DNA of 64,000 bases from Paenibacillus sp. TCA20 (lineage in GTDB: Bacteria; Bacillota; Bacilli; Paenibacillales; Paenibacillaceae): the NCBI RefSeq assembly GCF_000732325.1, contig NZ_BBIW01000003.1, forward strand, positions 62,001 through 126,000. Reading direction: 5' to 3'. Below the pieces are notes generated by a model. That model had not been told where the DNA came from. It searched no databases and worked only from the letters and a program-made list of their open reading frames with translations. Position numbers and translations under genes: made by a program. Positions within the stretch are counted from its first letter, which is position 1, and each line of letters starts with the position of its first letter. Below, in pieces: positions 24,680-33,559 of this stretch.

Positions 24680-25216
24680 ATGAACCTTATCGAATGGGTG
24701 ATGAATAACTTCATTTTTGTGCTGGGTGCTATATTCGCATTGGTATCCTTTATAGGAAAAAGTAAGAAGCCAAATGACGAACAGCATCCTTCTCAGAGGG
24801 CTCCACGTCCCCATCCTGCTCAGGACACTCGTCAGCAGCAACATCAGTCTGATTCCAGGTATGAGGAAGACGATGAAGAAGATGAGGATGAGGCTTACGA
24901 GGATGATTCGTCTCCTTATTCCAATCAGCCTCAGCCTGCATATGCTGCAGCTCAGAATGAGGCGCTTGAGAGTAAGCTGCGAGAGCTTGAAGTCGAGAAG
25001 ATGCGTATGGAGCGTGCCAGGCTGAAGCTGGAGCATAAGGCTCAGCGTCAGTCTCAGCGTCAGGGTGCCTCCAGGATGCAGGCTGCTGCGCCGGCAACAG
25101 AGTCTAATAAGAACGATGCCCCTTTAAGCTCAGATGAGATCCGTAAAGGAATCATATGGGCAGAGATCTTAGGGCCGCCGCGTGCTAAGCAGTCCTTTAC
25201 GAGGCAGCGGAAATAA
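24680..25216 (+). CDS. Membrane-anchored acidic/coiled-coil protein in the yqfB position
   Basis: A 178-residue protein starting with one membrane helix (residues 9-25). Then come a disordered Pro/Gln region, an acidic block (EEDDEEDEDE), a coiled coil (about residues 94-125) rich in Glu and Arg, and a short conserved-looking C-terminus (RKGIIWAEILGPPRA). It is third in the nfeD-floA operon, where B. subtilis has yqfB, but clear similarity to YqfB is not evident by eye. A FloA- or NfeD-associated role is only suggested by position. The start at 24680 follows AAGGTGGTGG. Confidence 0.75.
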   Translation: MNLIEWVMNNFIFVLGAIFALVSFIGKSKKPNDEQHPSQRAPRPHPAQDTRQQQHQSDSRYEEDDEEDEDEAYEDDSSPYSNQPQPAYAAAQNEALESKLRELEVEKMRMERARLKLEHKAQRQSQRQGASRMQAAAPATESNKNDAPLSSDEIRKGIIWAEILGPPRAKQSFTRQRK

Positions 25217-25224
25217 GGCAGATT

Positions 25225-25263
25225 AAGCCGTTTTTTCTCTTATGAGAAAAGACGGCTTTTTTG
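25225..25263 (+). terminator. Rho-independent terminator
   Basis: AAGCCGTTTTTTCTC and GAGAAAAGACGGCTT enclose TTAT, followed by a T run. It ends the floA operon. Confidence 0.93.
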
Positions 25264-25277
25264 TGTTTCGATGCTTT

Positions 25278-25306
25278 CATAAAACGGAATTTCACTGCAT
25301 ATGGTT
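25278..25306 (+). promoter_or_regulatory. Possible sigma-E (mother-cell) promoter for yqfC-yqfD
   Basis: TCATAAA (25278-25284) and CATATGGTT (25298-25306) are separated by 13 bases. This resembles the sigma-E pattern (ATATT-like -35, CATACA-like -10). It is supported by the sporulation identity of yqfC and yqfD, but the hexamer matches are loose. Confidence 0.35.
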
Positions 25307-25336
25307 TAGAGTACAGGAAGGGGGAAGACCAGCCCA

Positions 25337-25630
25337 ATGACCCGAATCAGCCGCAATTTGCGCAAATGGACCAGCGAAGTACTCGATTTGCCGCAGGATG
25401 TTCTTTTTGATACGCCCAGGCTAACCCTGATTGGAAGTAATCAGCTATACATAGAGAATCATCGCGGTGTGGTTCACTTCTCTGAAGAACGGCTCGTGCT
25501 GGATTTATCAAGCGGGAGGCTTGAGATCAGCGGGAATAATCTGATGATTCGCACCATTCTCCCGGAAGAAGTAGCAGTGGAAGGGCGAATTACGAATATA
25601 CAGTACCTGGGAACGGGGGATGAAAAATGA
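25337..25630 (+). CDS. yqfC: Sporulation protein YqfC
   Basis: A 97-residue protein of the YqfC family (YabP-like fold). It has the typical N-terminus RISRNLRKWTSEVLDLPQDV and a beta-rich body (PRLTLIGSNQLYIENHRGVV). The family is expressed in the mother cell during sporulation; its biochemical role is unknown. The preceding terminator gives it a transcript separate from floA. Its stop overlaps the start of yqfD (ATGA), so the two are translationally coupled. Confidence 0.93.
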   Translation: MTRISRNLRKWTSEVLDLPQDVLFDTPRLTLIGSNQLYIENHRGVVHFSEERLVLDLSSGRLEISGNNLMIRTILPEEVAVEGRITNIQYLGTGDEK

Positions 25631-26832
25631 AGACGCCGAGTCTAGCTAACTTAAGAGGAAGTGTTCATATTGTTCTCCTGGGTGGAGACCTTGAAGCGAT
25701 GATTAACCAGATGGCTGTCAGAGGTCTTCAGGTTTGGGAGATTCGTTCGATAGGTGAGAGCAGCGCCAGCATGAATATTCTACTTCGGGATTTCTTCAAG
25801 CTGCGCCCGCTTTTACGGCGGACAGGCTGCCGTGTTCGTGTGAAGAAGCGTATCGGCTTTCCTTTTTTCCTGGCTCGATTACTTAGAAGAAAGATGTTTG
25901 TTGCGGGGGCCTTTCTGTTCTTTGCCATCTTGTTCTCGATGTCATCGCTTGTATGGGATGTAGAGGTGAAGGGGAATGTGAAAATAACGGAGGAAGAGAT
26001 TCTGGCTGCAGCCAAACAAGAGGGGCTGTATCCGTTTCAGTGGTCCTTTCGGCTCCCGACGCAGGACAAGCTGGCTAGAGATCTGATCAAGCAGCTGCCG
26101 GCTGCGGCATGGATCGGAGTGGACCGGGAAGGGACCAAATTCACCATACAAGTTGTCGAGGCAGACGAGCCTGAGAAGCAGCCCTTGTTAAGTCCCAGGC
26201 ATATTGTGAGCAAAGCAGATGCGGTAATTACAGAAATTTATGCTGAGCAGGGTCGGCCTGTAGTACAGAAGAATACACGTGTTAAAAAAGGGGCTGTTCT
26301 CATCTCCGGCATTCTGGGTGACGAGGAGAACAGTGAATTGGTTGTAGCCAAGGGTGATGTGAAGGGACTCGTATGGCACGAATATAACATTGAGGTGCCG
26401 CTCGTTCAGAAGCAGGTCACTTATTCAGGTGAATCCAAGGAACGGAGATATATCGTCATTGGCGACTGGGCGATTCAGTATTGGGGGTATGATAAAACCC
26501 CGTACAGTAAATACGAGACGATCACGGATGTTGAGCCGCTTATGTGGAGGTCGTTCAAGCTGCCGATTGGCTGGATGACGGAGACCGACAGGGAGACGAA
26601 TTATAGAGAGCTTACTCCGAGTGAGGAAGAGGCTAAGCAATATGGAATCACAGCGGCAAAAAACGATATTTTAGCGAAAAATGGGAAGGGAACGAAGGTT
26701 ATAAGCGAAAAAATTTTGCATGAGAAGAAAGAGAATGGTAAAGTTTATATGAAAGTGCTTTTCGAAGTAGAAGAAAGTATAGCGGAAGAGCTTCCGCTCG
26801 TTCATAACCCAAGTCCAAGTCAAGGAGAATGA
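25627..26832 (+). CDS. yqfD: Sporulation protein YqfD
   Basis: A 401-residue membrane protein of the YqfD/SpoIV-type family. A cytoplasmic N-terminal region is followed by a single transmembrane helix near residues 95-110 (FVAGAFLFFAILFSMSSLVW), then a long extracytoplasmic beta-rich region. The VKGNVKITEEEILAAAKQEGLYP segment after the helix is typical. It overlaps yqfC by four bases. Homologues are needed for efficient sporulation. It is close to the phoH gene, but the six-base gap and TTG start suggest phoH is also translated from this message. Confidence 0.93.
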   Translation: MKTPSLANLRGSVHIVLLGGDLEAMINQMAVRGLQVWEIRSIGESSASMNILLRDFFKLRPLLRRTGCRVRVKKRIGFPFFLARLLRRKMFVAGAFLFFAILFSMSSLVWDVEVKGNVKITEEEILAAAKQEGLYPFQWSFRLPTQDKLARDLIKQLPAAAWIGVDREGTKFTIQVVEADEPEKQPLLSPRHIVSKADAVITEIYAEQGRPVVQKNTRVKKGAVLISGILGDEENSELVVAKGDVKGLVWHEYNIEVPLVQKQVTYSGESKERRYIVIGDWAIQYWGYDKTPYSKYETITDVEPLMWRSFKLPIGWMTETDRETNYRELTPSEEEAKQYGITAAKNDILAKNGKGTKVISEKILHEKKENGKVYMKVLFEVEESIAEELPLVHNPSPSQGE

Positions 26833-26838
26833 GGCTAT

Positions 26839-27810
26839 TTGTCAGTAAATAATTACAGCATTCGAATCTCGCTTCAGAACGCGGGAGAAGGGCAGTCGTT
26901 ATTTGGACCACAGGACGCTTTTCTTAAGATGATGGAATCGCAGATTCCGGCGACTGTCGACTCCCGGGAAGCAGAAATAACAATTAGAGGCAAGGAACAA
27001 GAAGTAGAGATCATGGGACAGCTGTTTGAGGTGCTGCTTGCGTTGATCCGGAATGGCCACATCTTATCCGAAAGAGATGTCCAGTACGCCATTGAACTTG
27101 CTAAGGATATGCGGGCAGATCAGCTTCTTGATCTATTTAAAGGTGAGATTACGAATACATATCGCGGCAAGCCGATTCGAGTAAAGACGATTGGCCAGAA
27201 GCATTATGTAACGACGATCAAAAAACGTGATATCGTGTTCGGCATTGGCCCGGCAGGTACAGGTAAAACGTATCTTGCTGTTGTTCTAGCGGTTGCAGCG
27301 CTGAAGGAAGGCTCTGTCAAAAGGATTGTGCTGACGCGTCCTGCCGTGGAGGCTGGCGAGAACCTCGGCTTCCTGCCAGGTGATCTGCAGGAGAAGGTGG
27401 ATCCTTACCTTAGACCCTTGTACGATGCTTTGTATGACGTTATGGGACCCGATCAGACGGCCAAAGCGCTTGAACGCGGATTGATCGAGATCGCTCCGCT
27501 TGCTTACATGCGTGGACGAACACTTGATGATTCATTCATTATTCTCGATGAGGCGCAGAATACAACGCCGGAACAGATGAAGATGTTTTTGACACGGCTT
27601 GGTTTTGGATCAAAGATGGTCATTACCGGTGATGTGACGCAAATCGACCTTCCCCGCGGGAAAAAATCAGGACTCATTGATGCTAAGGCAATTCTCGAAG
27701 GTGTAGAAGAGATCGGTTTTGTCTATTTTACTGAGCAGGATGTCGTGCGGCACACACTTGTACAAAAAATTATTACTGCATATGACCGAGCCGCCGAAAA
27801 TCAAGAATAG
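26839..27810 (+). CDS. phoH: PhoH family protein (ATPase, putative RNA helicase)
   Basis: A 323-residue cytoplasmic ATPase. The N-terminal region is KH-like. The P-loop GPAGTGKT lies at residues 137-144 and the Walker B FIILDEAQN near 234. The final conserved part contains DVVRHTLVQKII. The start is TTG 26839 following CAAGGAGAATGAGG. It lies between yqfD and pgpH as in B. subtilis, where phoH also neighbours ybeY and era, consistent with an RNA-related role. The family's activity is only partly defined. Confidence 0.94.
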   Translation: MSVNNYSIRISLQNAGEGQSLFGPQDAFLKMMESQIPATVDSREAEITIRGKEQEVEIMGQLFEVLLALIRNGHILSERDVQYAIELAKDMRADQLLDLFKGEITNTYRGKPIRVKTIGQKHYVTTIKKRDIVFGIGPAGTGKTYLAVVLAVAALKEGSVKRIVLTRPAVEAGENLGFLPGDLQEKVDPYLRPLYDALYDVMGPDQTAKALERGLIEIAPLAYMRGRTLDDSFIILDEAQNTTPEQMKMFLTRLGFGSKMVITGDVTQIDLPRGKKSGLIDAKAILEGVEEIGFVYFTEQDVVRHTLVQKIITAYDRAAENQE

Positions 27811-27827
27811 GAAGGGATTGTCGTGGG

Positions 27828-30059
27828 ATGACCCTTAAGGAATTGTCGAAGGACAAATCTTTTCAGAATAGAAAGCTTGGATGGAAGAATAGCAGAGGGA
27901 TCCGCTATCTTCTGTTTTTGTTTCTGATGATTCTGTTTTACGTCAGTCTGGCTCCTGGTCTTCTGCCTGAAAGATACGATATTGCGCAGGGAACTCGCAG
28001 CGAGAAGGAAATTAAGGCTCCGATGCAGATCCAGGATAATCAGGCAAGAGCGATTGCAGCTGAGGAAGCGGCAGAAGCCGTTCAGCCGGTTTATCAGATT
28101 GTATCCTTACGAAATGAGAACTTAGTGACCTCCATATTGGACCGGATTGACAGGCTCAATCAGGATGATATTTCCCGAGAAGATAAAATTGGGATCTATA
28201 AGGATGAAATTCCCCAAAGACTTAGTGATTCGATTACGAATTATATCAACAACAACCGGGGAACAGGCACTTATTCGGATGCACTTCTTGATGAGATTCA
28301 TAGAGTAACTCAGGAGCAGTCCTACCGGATACCGGAGGAAACGTATATCAAGATTGCCCGGCTGTCCTCGGAACAGATTCAGGAAATGAAGCCTGTTGCC
28401 CGTGAGCTCGTATCGAGATTGATGGTTGATCAGATTACGGATGCTTCAACTCCGAGAGCCAAGGTAGCTGAGATGGTGAATACCAGCTCCTTGACGGATA
28501 GAACTGCACGTGAGGTCGTACAGGAGCTTACTCGGTTTGTTATAACGGCAAACAAGTTCTATGATGAAGAAGCAACGAAGGAAGCCAAGGCAAGGGCAAG
28601 AGAGAACACACCTCAGGTCTTCATTGAAGAGGGCGAAACACTTGTAGCCAAAGGTGAGATTATTACCGAAGAAGTGTACAAGCTATTGGAAGACAACAAG
28701 CTGCTTCGCGACGAAGTCAACTATTGGCCTCAGCTTGGATTGCTGCTCTTATCGTTTGGTTTGTCACTTGGAATTATGATCTACATGAAACAAATCAGCA
28801 GTCCAGAATTCAAATACAATAACGCTCAGCTTCTGATGCTGTTCTGCATCTTCGCAATTACGATCGGGTGCATGCACATCGTCAGCTTCTTACAAAATGA
28901 TAACCGTGCCTATGTCGGCTATTTGGCTCCCGTAGGGATTGGTGTCATGTTGATTACGCTGCTGCTGGATATTCCGCTCGCTTACGTGTGTGCTATTATT
29001 TTCGGCATACTGAGCAGCATTATTCTGAATACACAGCTGAACGAGAATTTTGATTTTAATTTTGGGATGTTTACGATTATTATCAGCTTTGCAGCTATAT
29101 TTGCAACGGATAAGGCGAGTCAGCGCTCGACCCTGCTCAAGAGCGGTATCATCGTTTCACTCATCGGCTCGCTCGTTGTGTTCATGCTGGCCATCCTTGG
29201 TAATGCAGAATGGGATCGTACGGCAGCGATGTACAGTGTAGGCTTTGCTTTTGCTGGCGGTATTCTGATGGCTGTCCTTGCCATCGGACTGATGCCATTC
29301 TTCGAATCTTTATTCGGCATTTTGTCAGCGCTGAAGCTGGTGGAGCTGTCGAACCCGAACCATCCGCTGCTGCGTAAGCTGCTGACAGAAACTCCAGGAA
29401 CCTATCATCATAGTGTAATGGTCGGTAATTTATCAGAGGCTGCTGCAGAAGCGATTGGTGCAGACGGGCTGCTATGCAGAGTCGGTTCGTATTATCATGA
29501 TATTGGCAAAACGAAGAGACCGATTTATTTTATCGAGAATCAGAATAATATGGAGAACCCGCATGATACGCTGGATCCGAAGCTTAGCAAGTCCATTATC
29601 ATTTCGCATGCTAGAGACGGTGTGGAGATGCAGAAGGATTACAAGCTTCCTAAACGAATAAGAGATATTGCGGAGCAGCACCATGGGACAACGTTCCTCC
29701 ATTATTTCTATCATAAGGCGCTGAAGCAGGCCGAAGAAGCTGGCGTAGAGCCGGATTTTACGGAAGAAGATTTCAGATACCCGGGACCTAAGGCTCAGTC
29801 CAAAGAAGCGGCCATTGTAGGCATCGCTGACAGTGTGGAGGCTGCAGTAAGGTCACTTCGGAAACCTACGGTCGATCAGGTTGAATCCATGATCGAGAAG
29901 ATTGTTAAGAGTCGATTGGACGATCATCAGCTTAACGACTGTGACCTTACCATGAGGGAGCTTGATATTATTTCCAGGACGCTGAAAGAGACGGTCATGG
30001 GGATTTTTCATTCGAGAATTGAGTATCCTGAAGAGATTAAGAAGCCAAAAGAAAGTTAA
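27828..30059 (+). CDS. pgpH: Cyclic-di-AMP phosphodiesterase PgpH (7TM-HD domain)
   Basis: A 743-residue membrane protein (YqfF). One N-terminal helix (about residues 27-45) is followed by a large extracellular domain and about seven membrane helices (residues 300-490). The cytoplasmic C-terminal HD domain has the YYHDIGK motif at H557-D558 and further His in TYHHSVMVGNL and AEQHHGTTF. Homologues hydrolyse c-di-AMP to pApA and so affect potassium and cell-wall homeostasis. ATG 27828 lies 18 bases after phoH. A perfect hairpin separates it from ybeY. Confidence 0.94.
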   Translation: MTLKELSKDKSFQNRKLGWKNSRGIRYLLFLFLMILFYVSLAPGLLPERYDIAQGTRSEKEIKAPMQIQDNQARAIAAEEAAEAVQPVYQIVSLRNENLVTSILDRIDRLNQDDISREDKIGIYKDEIPQRLSDSITNYINNNRGTGTYSDALLDEIHRVTQEQSYRIPEETYIKIARLSSEQIQEMKPVARELVSRLMVDQITDASTPRAKVAEMVNTSSLTDRTAREVVQELTRFVITANKFYDEEATKEAKARARENTPQVFIEEGETLVAKGEIITEEVYKLLEDNKLLRDEVNYWPQLGLLLLSFGLSLGIMIYMKQISSPEFKYNNAQLLMLFCIFAITIGCMHIVSFLQNDNRAYVGYLAPVGIGVMLITLLLDIPLAYVCAIIFGILSSIILNTQLNENFDFNFGMFTIIISFAAIFATDKASQRSTLLKSGIIVSLIGSLVVFMLAILGNAEWDRTAAMYSVGFAFAGGILMAVLAIGLMPFFESLFGILSALKLVELSNPNHPLLRKLLTETPGTYHHSVMVGNLSEAAAEAIGADGLLCRVGSYYHDIGKTKRPIYFIENQNNMENPHDTLDPKLSKSIIISHARDGVEMQKDYKLPKRIRDIAEQHHGTTFLHYFYHKALKQAEEAGVEPDFTEEDFRYPGPKAQSKEAAIVGIADSVEAAVRSLRKPTVDQVESMIEKIVKSRLDDHQLNDCDLTMRELDIISRTLKETVMGIFHSRIEYPEEIKKPKES

Positions 30060-30067
30060 TACACATC

Positions 30068-30114
30068 GAATCCATTTCATAATACCTTTAGCTCTGCAGT
30101 TATGAAATGGATTC
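30068..30114 (+). other. Perfect 14-bp hairpin between pgpH and ybeY
   Basis: GAATCCATTTCATA (30068-30081) and TATGAAATGGATTC (30101-30114) are exact reverse complements with a 19-base loop. No T run follows, so a classical terminator is unlikely. An RNA processing or stability element, or a protein-binding palindrome, is possible. Confidence 0.6.
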
Positions 30115-30145
30115 AATCATTCATTGAAACAAAGGAGCATGCCAT

Positions 30146-30640
30146 ATGAGTGTGCAGCTTGCATGGGATAATAATCAAGAACAATATAATATCAGTGACG
30201 AGCTGATCTCCCTTCTCACTCAGCTGCTTGAAAAAGCAGCCGAGATGGAAGGGGTAGATGAAGGTGAGGTTGCCCTTACCTTCGTCGATGATGAGGAAAT
30301 TCATGAGCTGAATAAGGAGTACCGTGGAATTGACCGTCCTACCGATGTGCTTTCATTTGCGATGAATGAAACGCTGGATGAAGAGCTTGATATTGTATAC
30401 GAGCTCGAGGAAGGCGAATCAATGGACGTTCCAGATGTACTTGGCGATATCATCATTTCAGTCCCTACGGCCATCGCGCAGAGTGAGGAATACGGTCATT
30501 CTGTGGAAAGAGAGCTTGGATTTTTATTCGTGCATGGCTTTCTTCACCTGCTCGGGTATGATCATCAGGATGAAACGAGCGAAGCGGAAATGATGGGTAA
30601 ACAAGAAGCTGTCTTGGCAAGTGTCGGGTTGACACGCTAA
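30146..30640 (+). CDS. ybeY: rRNA maturation RNase YbeY
   Basis: A 164-residue zinc metalloprotein (YqfG) needed for 16S rRNA 3'-end maturation and ribosome quality control. The metal site HGFLHLLGYDH supplies H130, H134 and H140. The upstream RGIDRPTDVLSF motif is also family-defining. The ATG at 30146 follows ACAAAGGAG. Its stop shares a base with the dgkA start. Compared with short orthologues it has an acidic insertion (DEELDIVYELEEGES) before the strand leading to the metal site. Confidence 0.95.
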   Translation: MSVQLAWDNNQEQYNISDELISLLTQLLEKAAEMEGVDEGEVALTFVDDEEIHELNKEYRGIDRPTDVLSFAMNETLDEELDIVYELEEGESMDVPDVLGDIIISVPTAIAQSEEYGHSVERELGFLFVHGFLHLLGYDHQDETSEAEMMGKQEAVLASVGLTR

Positions 30641-31005
30641 TGAAGCAACGGTCCATAGTGGATGTATTCCGAAATGCGATGGAAGGGCTGATGTATGGTT
30701 TTAGAACCCAAAGGAACCTGCGGGTTCATGCGGTTCTTGCTCTCATCGCCGTTACTGCCGGATGGCTTCTGGATATTTCACGTACGGATTGGATGTTCGT
30801 TTGTATGGCAATAGGTTTTGTAATGGTGACCGAGCTGCTCAACACAGCGATTGAGCTCGTTGTTGACCTTGCATCCCCTGAGATTCACCCGCTGGCCAAA
30901 GCCGCCAAAGATACCGCTGCCGGAGCTGTACTGCTGGCGGCGGTTTTTGCCGTCATTATCGGATTTTTTGTTTACCTTAAACCCTTCTTCAGATGGATTA
31001 TGTAA
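30640..31005 (+). CDS. dgkA: Diacylglycerol kinase family protein (undecaprenol kinase type)
   Basis: A 121-residue membrane protein with three hydrophobic helices. It has the family motifs GFRTQRNLRVH and ELLNTAIELVVDL, which include the catalytic Glu, and a KAAKDTAAGAVL segment. In Gram-positives this small enzyme phosphorylates undecaprenol more than diacylglycerol and feeds the cell-wall lipid carrier pool. It overlaps ybeY by one base (TAATG), so translation is coupled. Confidence 0.94.
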   Translation: MKQRSIVDVFRNAMEGLMYGFRTQRNLRVHAVLALIAVTAGWLLDISRTDWMFVCMAIGFVMVTELLNTAIELVVDLASPEIHPLAKAAKDTAAGAVLLAAVFAVIIGFFVYLKPFFRWIM

Positions 31006-31055
31006 TTCATATCTATCGTCATATAAGTCCACAATAATCGAAAAGAGGTACAAAT

Positions 31056-31463
31056 ATGGATGCACATCAGCTCATGCAGGAAGCGATTGAAGCACGAAAG
31101 AAAGCTTATATTCCCTATTCCCAATTTGGCGTAGGTGCTGCGCTATTAGGAGAAGATGGGTATATATATCATGGATGTAATATTGAAAATGCAGCTTATA
31201 GTCCGAGCAATTGTGCAGAGCGTACCGCACTGTTCAGTGCGATTGCGAATGGTCATGTTCCCCGCAAGTTCAAAGCACTGGCTGTCGTAGGCGACACGGA
31301 AGGCCCTATTGCACCTTGCGGGGTATGCCGGCAGGTTATACTGGAACTGTGTGACAGCAATATGCCTGTATACCTGGGTAACCTCAAGGGCGAAATTCAG
31401 GAGACCACGATTAGCGAGCTGCTGCCCGGCGCTTTTGGACCGGAAGCTCTGGAGAAAGCATAA
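31056..31463 (+). CDS. cdd: Cytidine deaminase
   Basis: A 135-residue zinc enzyme that converts cytidine and deoxycytidine to uridine forms in pyrimidine salvage. The catalytic CAE motif is at C53-E55, and the two further zinc cysteines are in PCGVC (C88, C91). The GCNIENAAYSPSNC stretch and length are typical of the homotetrameric class. The start follows AAAAGAGG. It is fifth in the phoH-pgpH-ybeY-dgkA-cdd-era run, exactly as in B. subtilis. Confidence 0.97.
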   Translation: MDAHQLMQEAIEARKKAYIPYSQFGVGAALLGEDGYIYHGCNIENAAYSPSNCAERTALFSAIANGHVPRKFKALAVVGDTEGPIAPCGVCRQVILELCDSNMPVYLGNLKGEIQETTISELLPGAFGPEALEKA

Positions 31464-31470
31464 AAAGGAT

Positions 31471-31489
31471 AAGGGTATTGACCCTTTTT
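31471..31489 (+). terminator. Short terminator-like hairpin between cdd and era
   Basis: AAGGGT and ACCCTT flank ATTG and are followed by TTT. The hairpin ends just before the era ribosome site. It is short and probably only attenuates; it could also hinder ribosome access to era. Confidence 0.4.
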
Positions 31490-31499
31490 GGAGGAAAAT

Positions 31500-32402
31500 A
31501 TGTCTAAAACCGCTTTTAAATCCGGATTTGTTGCCATCATTGGCAGACCCAATGTAGGAAAATCCACGCTGATGAATCAAGTCATCGGGCAAAAAATAGC
31601 CATTATGTCGGATAAGCCTCAAACTACGCGTAACAAAATTCACGGGGTATATACGGCAGAGGATAACCAGATCGTATTTTTGGATACACCCGGAATTCAT
31701 AAACGTCAGTCCAAGCTGGGAGATTTCATGAATCAAACGGCATTTAATACGTTCTCCGAAGTAGAGGCCGTATTATTTCTGGTCGATGCTTCTGAAGGCA
31801 TGGGCGGCGGGGACCGCTTTATTGCCGAACAGCTCAAAAATGTCCGGACGCCTGTGTTCCTCGTACTGAACAAGATTGATCAGGTAGAGCCTGAAGCACT
31901 GCTACCTCTCATTGATCAATATCGCAATCTGCTTGATTTTGCAGAAATTGTGCCGATCTCAGCCAAATTCGGAAATAATGTCAATACACTAATGGATCAG
32001 ATCAAAAAGTATTTGCCTGAAGGTCCGAAGTATTATCCTGACGATCAGATTACAGATCACCCGGAGCAATTTGTCATTGCAGAGCTCATTCGTGAAAAAA
32101 TTCTGCATATGACTCGTGAGGAAGTGCCGCATTCCATTGCCGTCACCATTGAGGATATGCGCGTGCAAGAGAATGGAACGGTGCAGGTATCTGCTGTCAT
32201 TTTCGTAGAGCGCGATTCGCAAAAAGGAATTATTATCGGCAAGCAGGGCTCACTGCTCAAAGAGGTCGGAAAGCGTTCCAGACAAGATATTGAAAGACTG
32301 CTCGGTTCCAAAATATTTTTGGAGCTGTGGGTAAAGGTGAAGAAGGATTGGCGTAATCAAGAGCGTGTACTTAAAGATTTAGGTTTCCATCGGGACGCAT
32401 AA
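31500..32402 (+). CDS. era: GTPase Era
   Basis: A 300-residue GTPase that binds the 3' end of 16S rRNA and assists 30S assembly. G1 GRPNVGKST lies at residues 15-23, G2 is in KPQTTRN, G3 is DTPGIH, and G4 is NKID. The C-terminal KH domain has the [18 protein letters not shown] motif. The ATG at 31500 follows GGAGGAAA. An upstream TTG at 31488 would only translate the ribosome site. It lies next to ybeY and recO, as usual in Firmicutes. Confidence 0.97.
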   Translation: MSKTAFKSGFVAIIGRPNVGKSTLMNQVIGQKIAIMSDKPQTTRNKIHGVYTAEDNQIVFLDTPGIHKRQSKLGDFMNQTAFNTFSEVEAVLFLVDASEGMGGGDRFIAEQLKNVRTPVFLVLNKIDQVEPEALLPLIDQYRNLLDFAEIVPISAKFGNNVNTLMDQIKKYLPEGPKYYPDDQITDHPEQFVIAELIREKILHMTREEVPHSIAVTIEDMRVQENGTVQVSAVIFVERDSQKGIIIGKQGSLLKEVGKRSRQDIERLLGSKIFLELWVKVKKDWRNQERVLKDLGFHRDA

Positions 32403-32538
32403 TTTCGGTCATCATGCATGTCAGCCCAGCCTCTCGTCAGCAAGCAATTCCAGTTAATGTATCGCATAGAAACAACAGCCCTGCACATCCTATTCGTAGA
32501 TGCTTATCACGTCATTTCCGAAGAGAGGATGAATACTT

Positions 32539-32688
32539 GTGCGAGATTTTTCGTGGACGTATTTTGCAAAGACTGGAGATGTCGATGCCTATCTGCTATA
32601 CAAGGAATCCTGTGCATGCACGGGGGAAGCAGGGGCAGAAGCTGACGCAGAGGGAGAGGCTTATGATGAATTTCAGACCGAATCTTAA
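32539..32688 (+). CDS. yqzL: YqzL family small protein
   Basis: A 49-residue protein starting at GTG 32539 with AGAGAGG upstream. Its N-terminal half, MRDFSWTYFAKTGDVDAYLL, matches the YqzL family, which sits between era and recO in B. subtilis. The C-terminal half is variable and acidic, with a CAC motif. Its function is unknown. Larger overlapping frames in this gap (for example 32414-32821) are not credible genes, because they run into recO in another frame and have no family match. Confidence 0.85.
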   Translation: MRDFSWTYFAKTGDVDAYLLYKESCACTGEAGAEADAEGEAYDEFQTES

Positions 32689-32724
32689 AAGAGTACAGCA
32701 TGACTTTCTATTGGGGGATGAGAC

Positions 32725-33477
32725 ATGCTATATAGGCTGGAAGGCATCGTCATCCGCAGTATGGACTACGGTGAGGGGAACAAAATTATTACGCTTTGCA
32801 CCGAAAGTGGAGGCAAAATAGGTGTTCTGGTTCGTGGAGCCAAGAAACCGAAAAGCCGACATGCCGCGTTGACACAGGTCTTCACTCACGGAGAATATGT
32901 ATTTTTTCGCAATCACGGGCTCGGAACGTTAAACCAAGGTGAGATTATTGAATCTCACCATTTGCTGCGTGAAGATATCGTCAAAGCTGCCTATGCTTCT
33001 TATGCTTGTGAGCTGCTCGATCGTGTGCTGCAGGATGAGGAGACGGGAAGCTTTTGGTTTAAGCAATTAAAGGCATGCCTTACGGCACTGAATGAGGATA
33101 AAGATCCCGCTGTTATTATATCTCTTTATGAAATGAAAATATTGCAATCCGCTGGTTATGCGCCTGAATTAACGGCCTGCATATCCTGCGGAAGAGAAAG
33201 ACCGGACGAGGAATACTTTATAAGTCCAGGCCTCGGGGGCACACTGTGCAGAGCGTGCAAGCATTTCGATCCGCCTGCAATGTCCATTTCACCAAGGGCG
33301 CTGAAGCTGCTTCGATTATTTGCCTTGGTCGATCTGCAGCGTCTGGGTAACGTCTCTGTTCGCGATGAGACCAAGCTGGAGATAAAGAAGATTATGCGAG
33401 CTTTCATGGATCAGCAGCTTGGACTCAATCTGAAATCCCGTAATTTTCTCGATCAAATGGACAAATACGGCTTCTAA
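32725..33477 (+). CDS. recO: DNA repair protein RecO
   Basis: A 250-residue recombination mediator that helps load RecA onto SSB-coated DNA in the RecFOR pathway. The N-terminal OB-fold (EGIVIRSMDYGEGNKIITL) is followed by a helical body. A zinc-finger-like set of Cys occurs in TACISCGRE and TLCRACKHF (about residues 151-180). The start ATG at 32725 follows GGGGGATGAG. A sigma-A promoter and T-box for glyQS follow its stop. Confidence 0.95.
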   Translation: MLYRLEGIVIRSMDYGEGNKIITLCTESGGKIGVLVRGAKKPKSRHAALTQVFTHGEYVFFRNHGLGTLNQGEIIESHHLLREDIVKAAYASYACELLDRVLQDEETGSFWFKQLKACLTALNEDKDPAVIISLYEMKILQSAGYAPELTACISCGRERPDEEYFISPGLGGTLCRACKHFDPPAMSISPRALKLLRLFALVDLQRLGNVSVRDETKLEIKKIMRAFMDQQLGLNLKSRNFLDQMDKYGF

Positions 33478-33501
33478 TGGTGTAATACCGTTGTGCCCAG
33501 C

Positions 33502-33531
33502 TTGACAACGACCTGACATATAAGCTATTAT
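33502..33531 (+). promoter_or_regulatory. Sigma-A promoter for the glyQS T-box transcript
   Basis: TTGACA (33502-33507) and TATTAT (33526-33531) are separated by 18 bases, about 30 bases before the T-box stem I. Confidence 0.85.
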
Positions 33532-33559
33532 TCATAGTAATATCTCTTTACGAGACATG

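Noticed and set aside
32414-32821. 135-codon frame spanning the era-recO gap
   Set aside because: It overlaps recO in another frame. The GTG-started yqzL frame explains the gap better.
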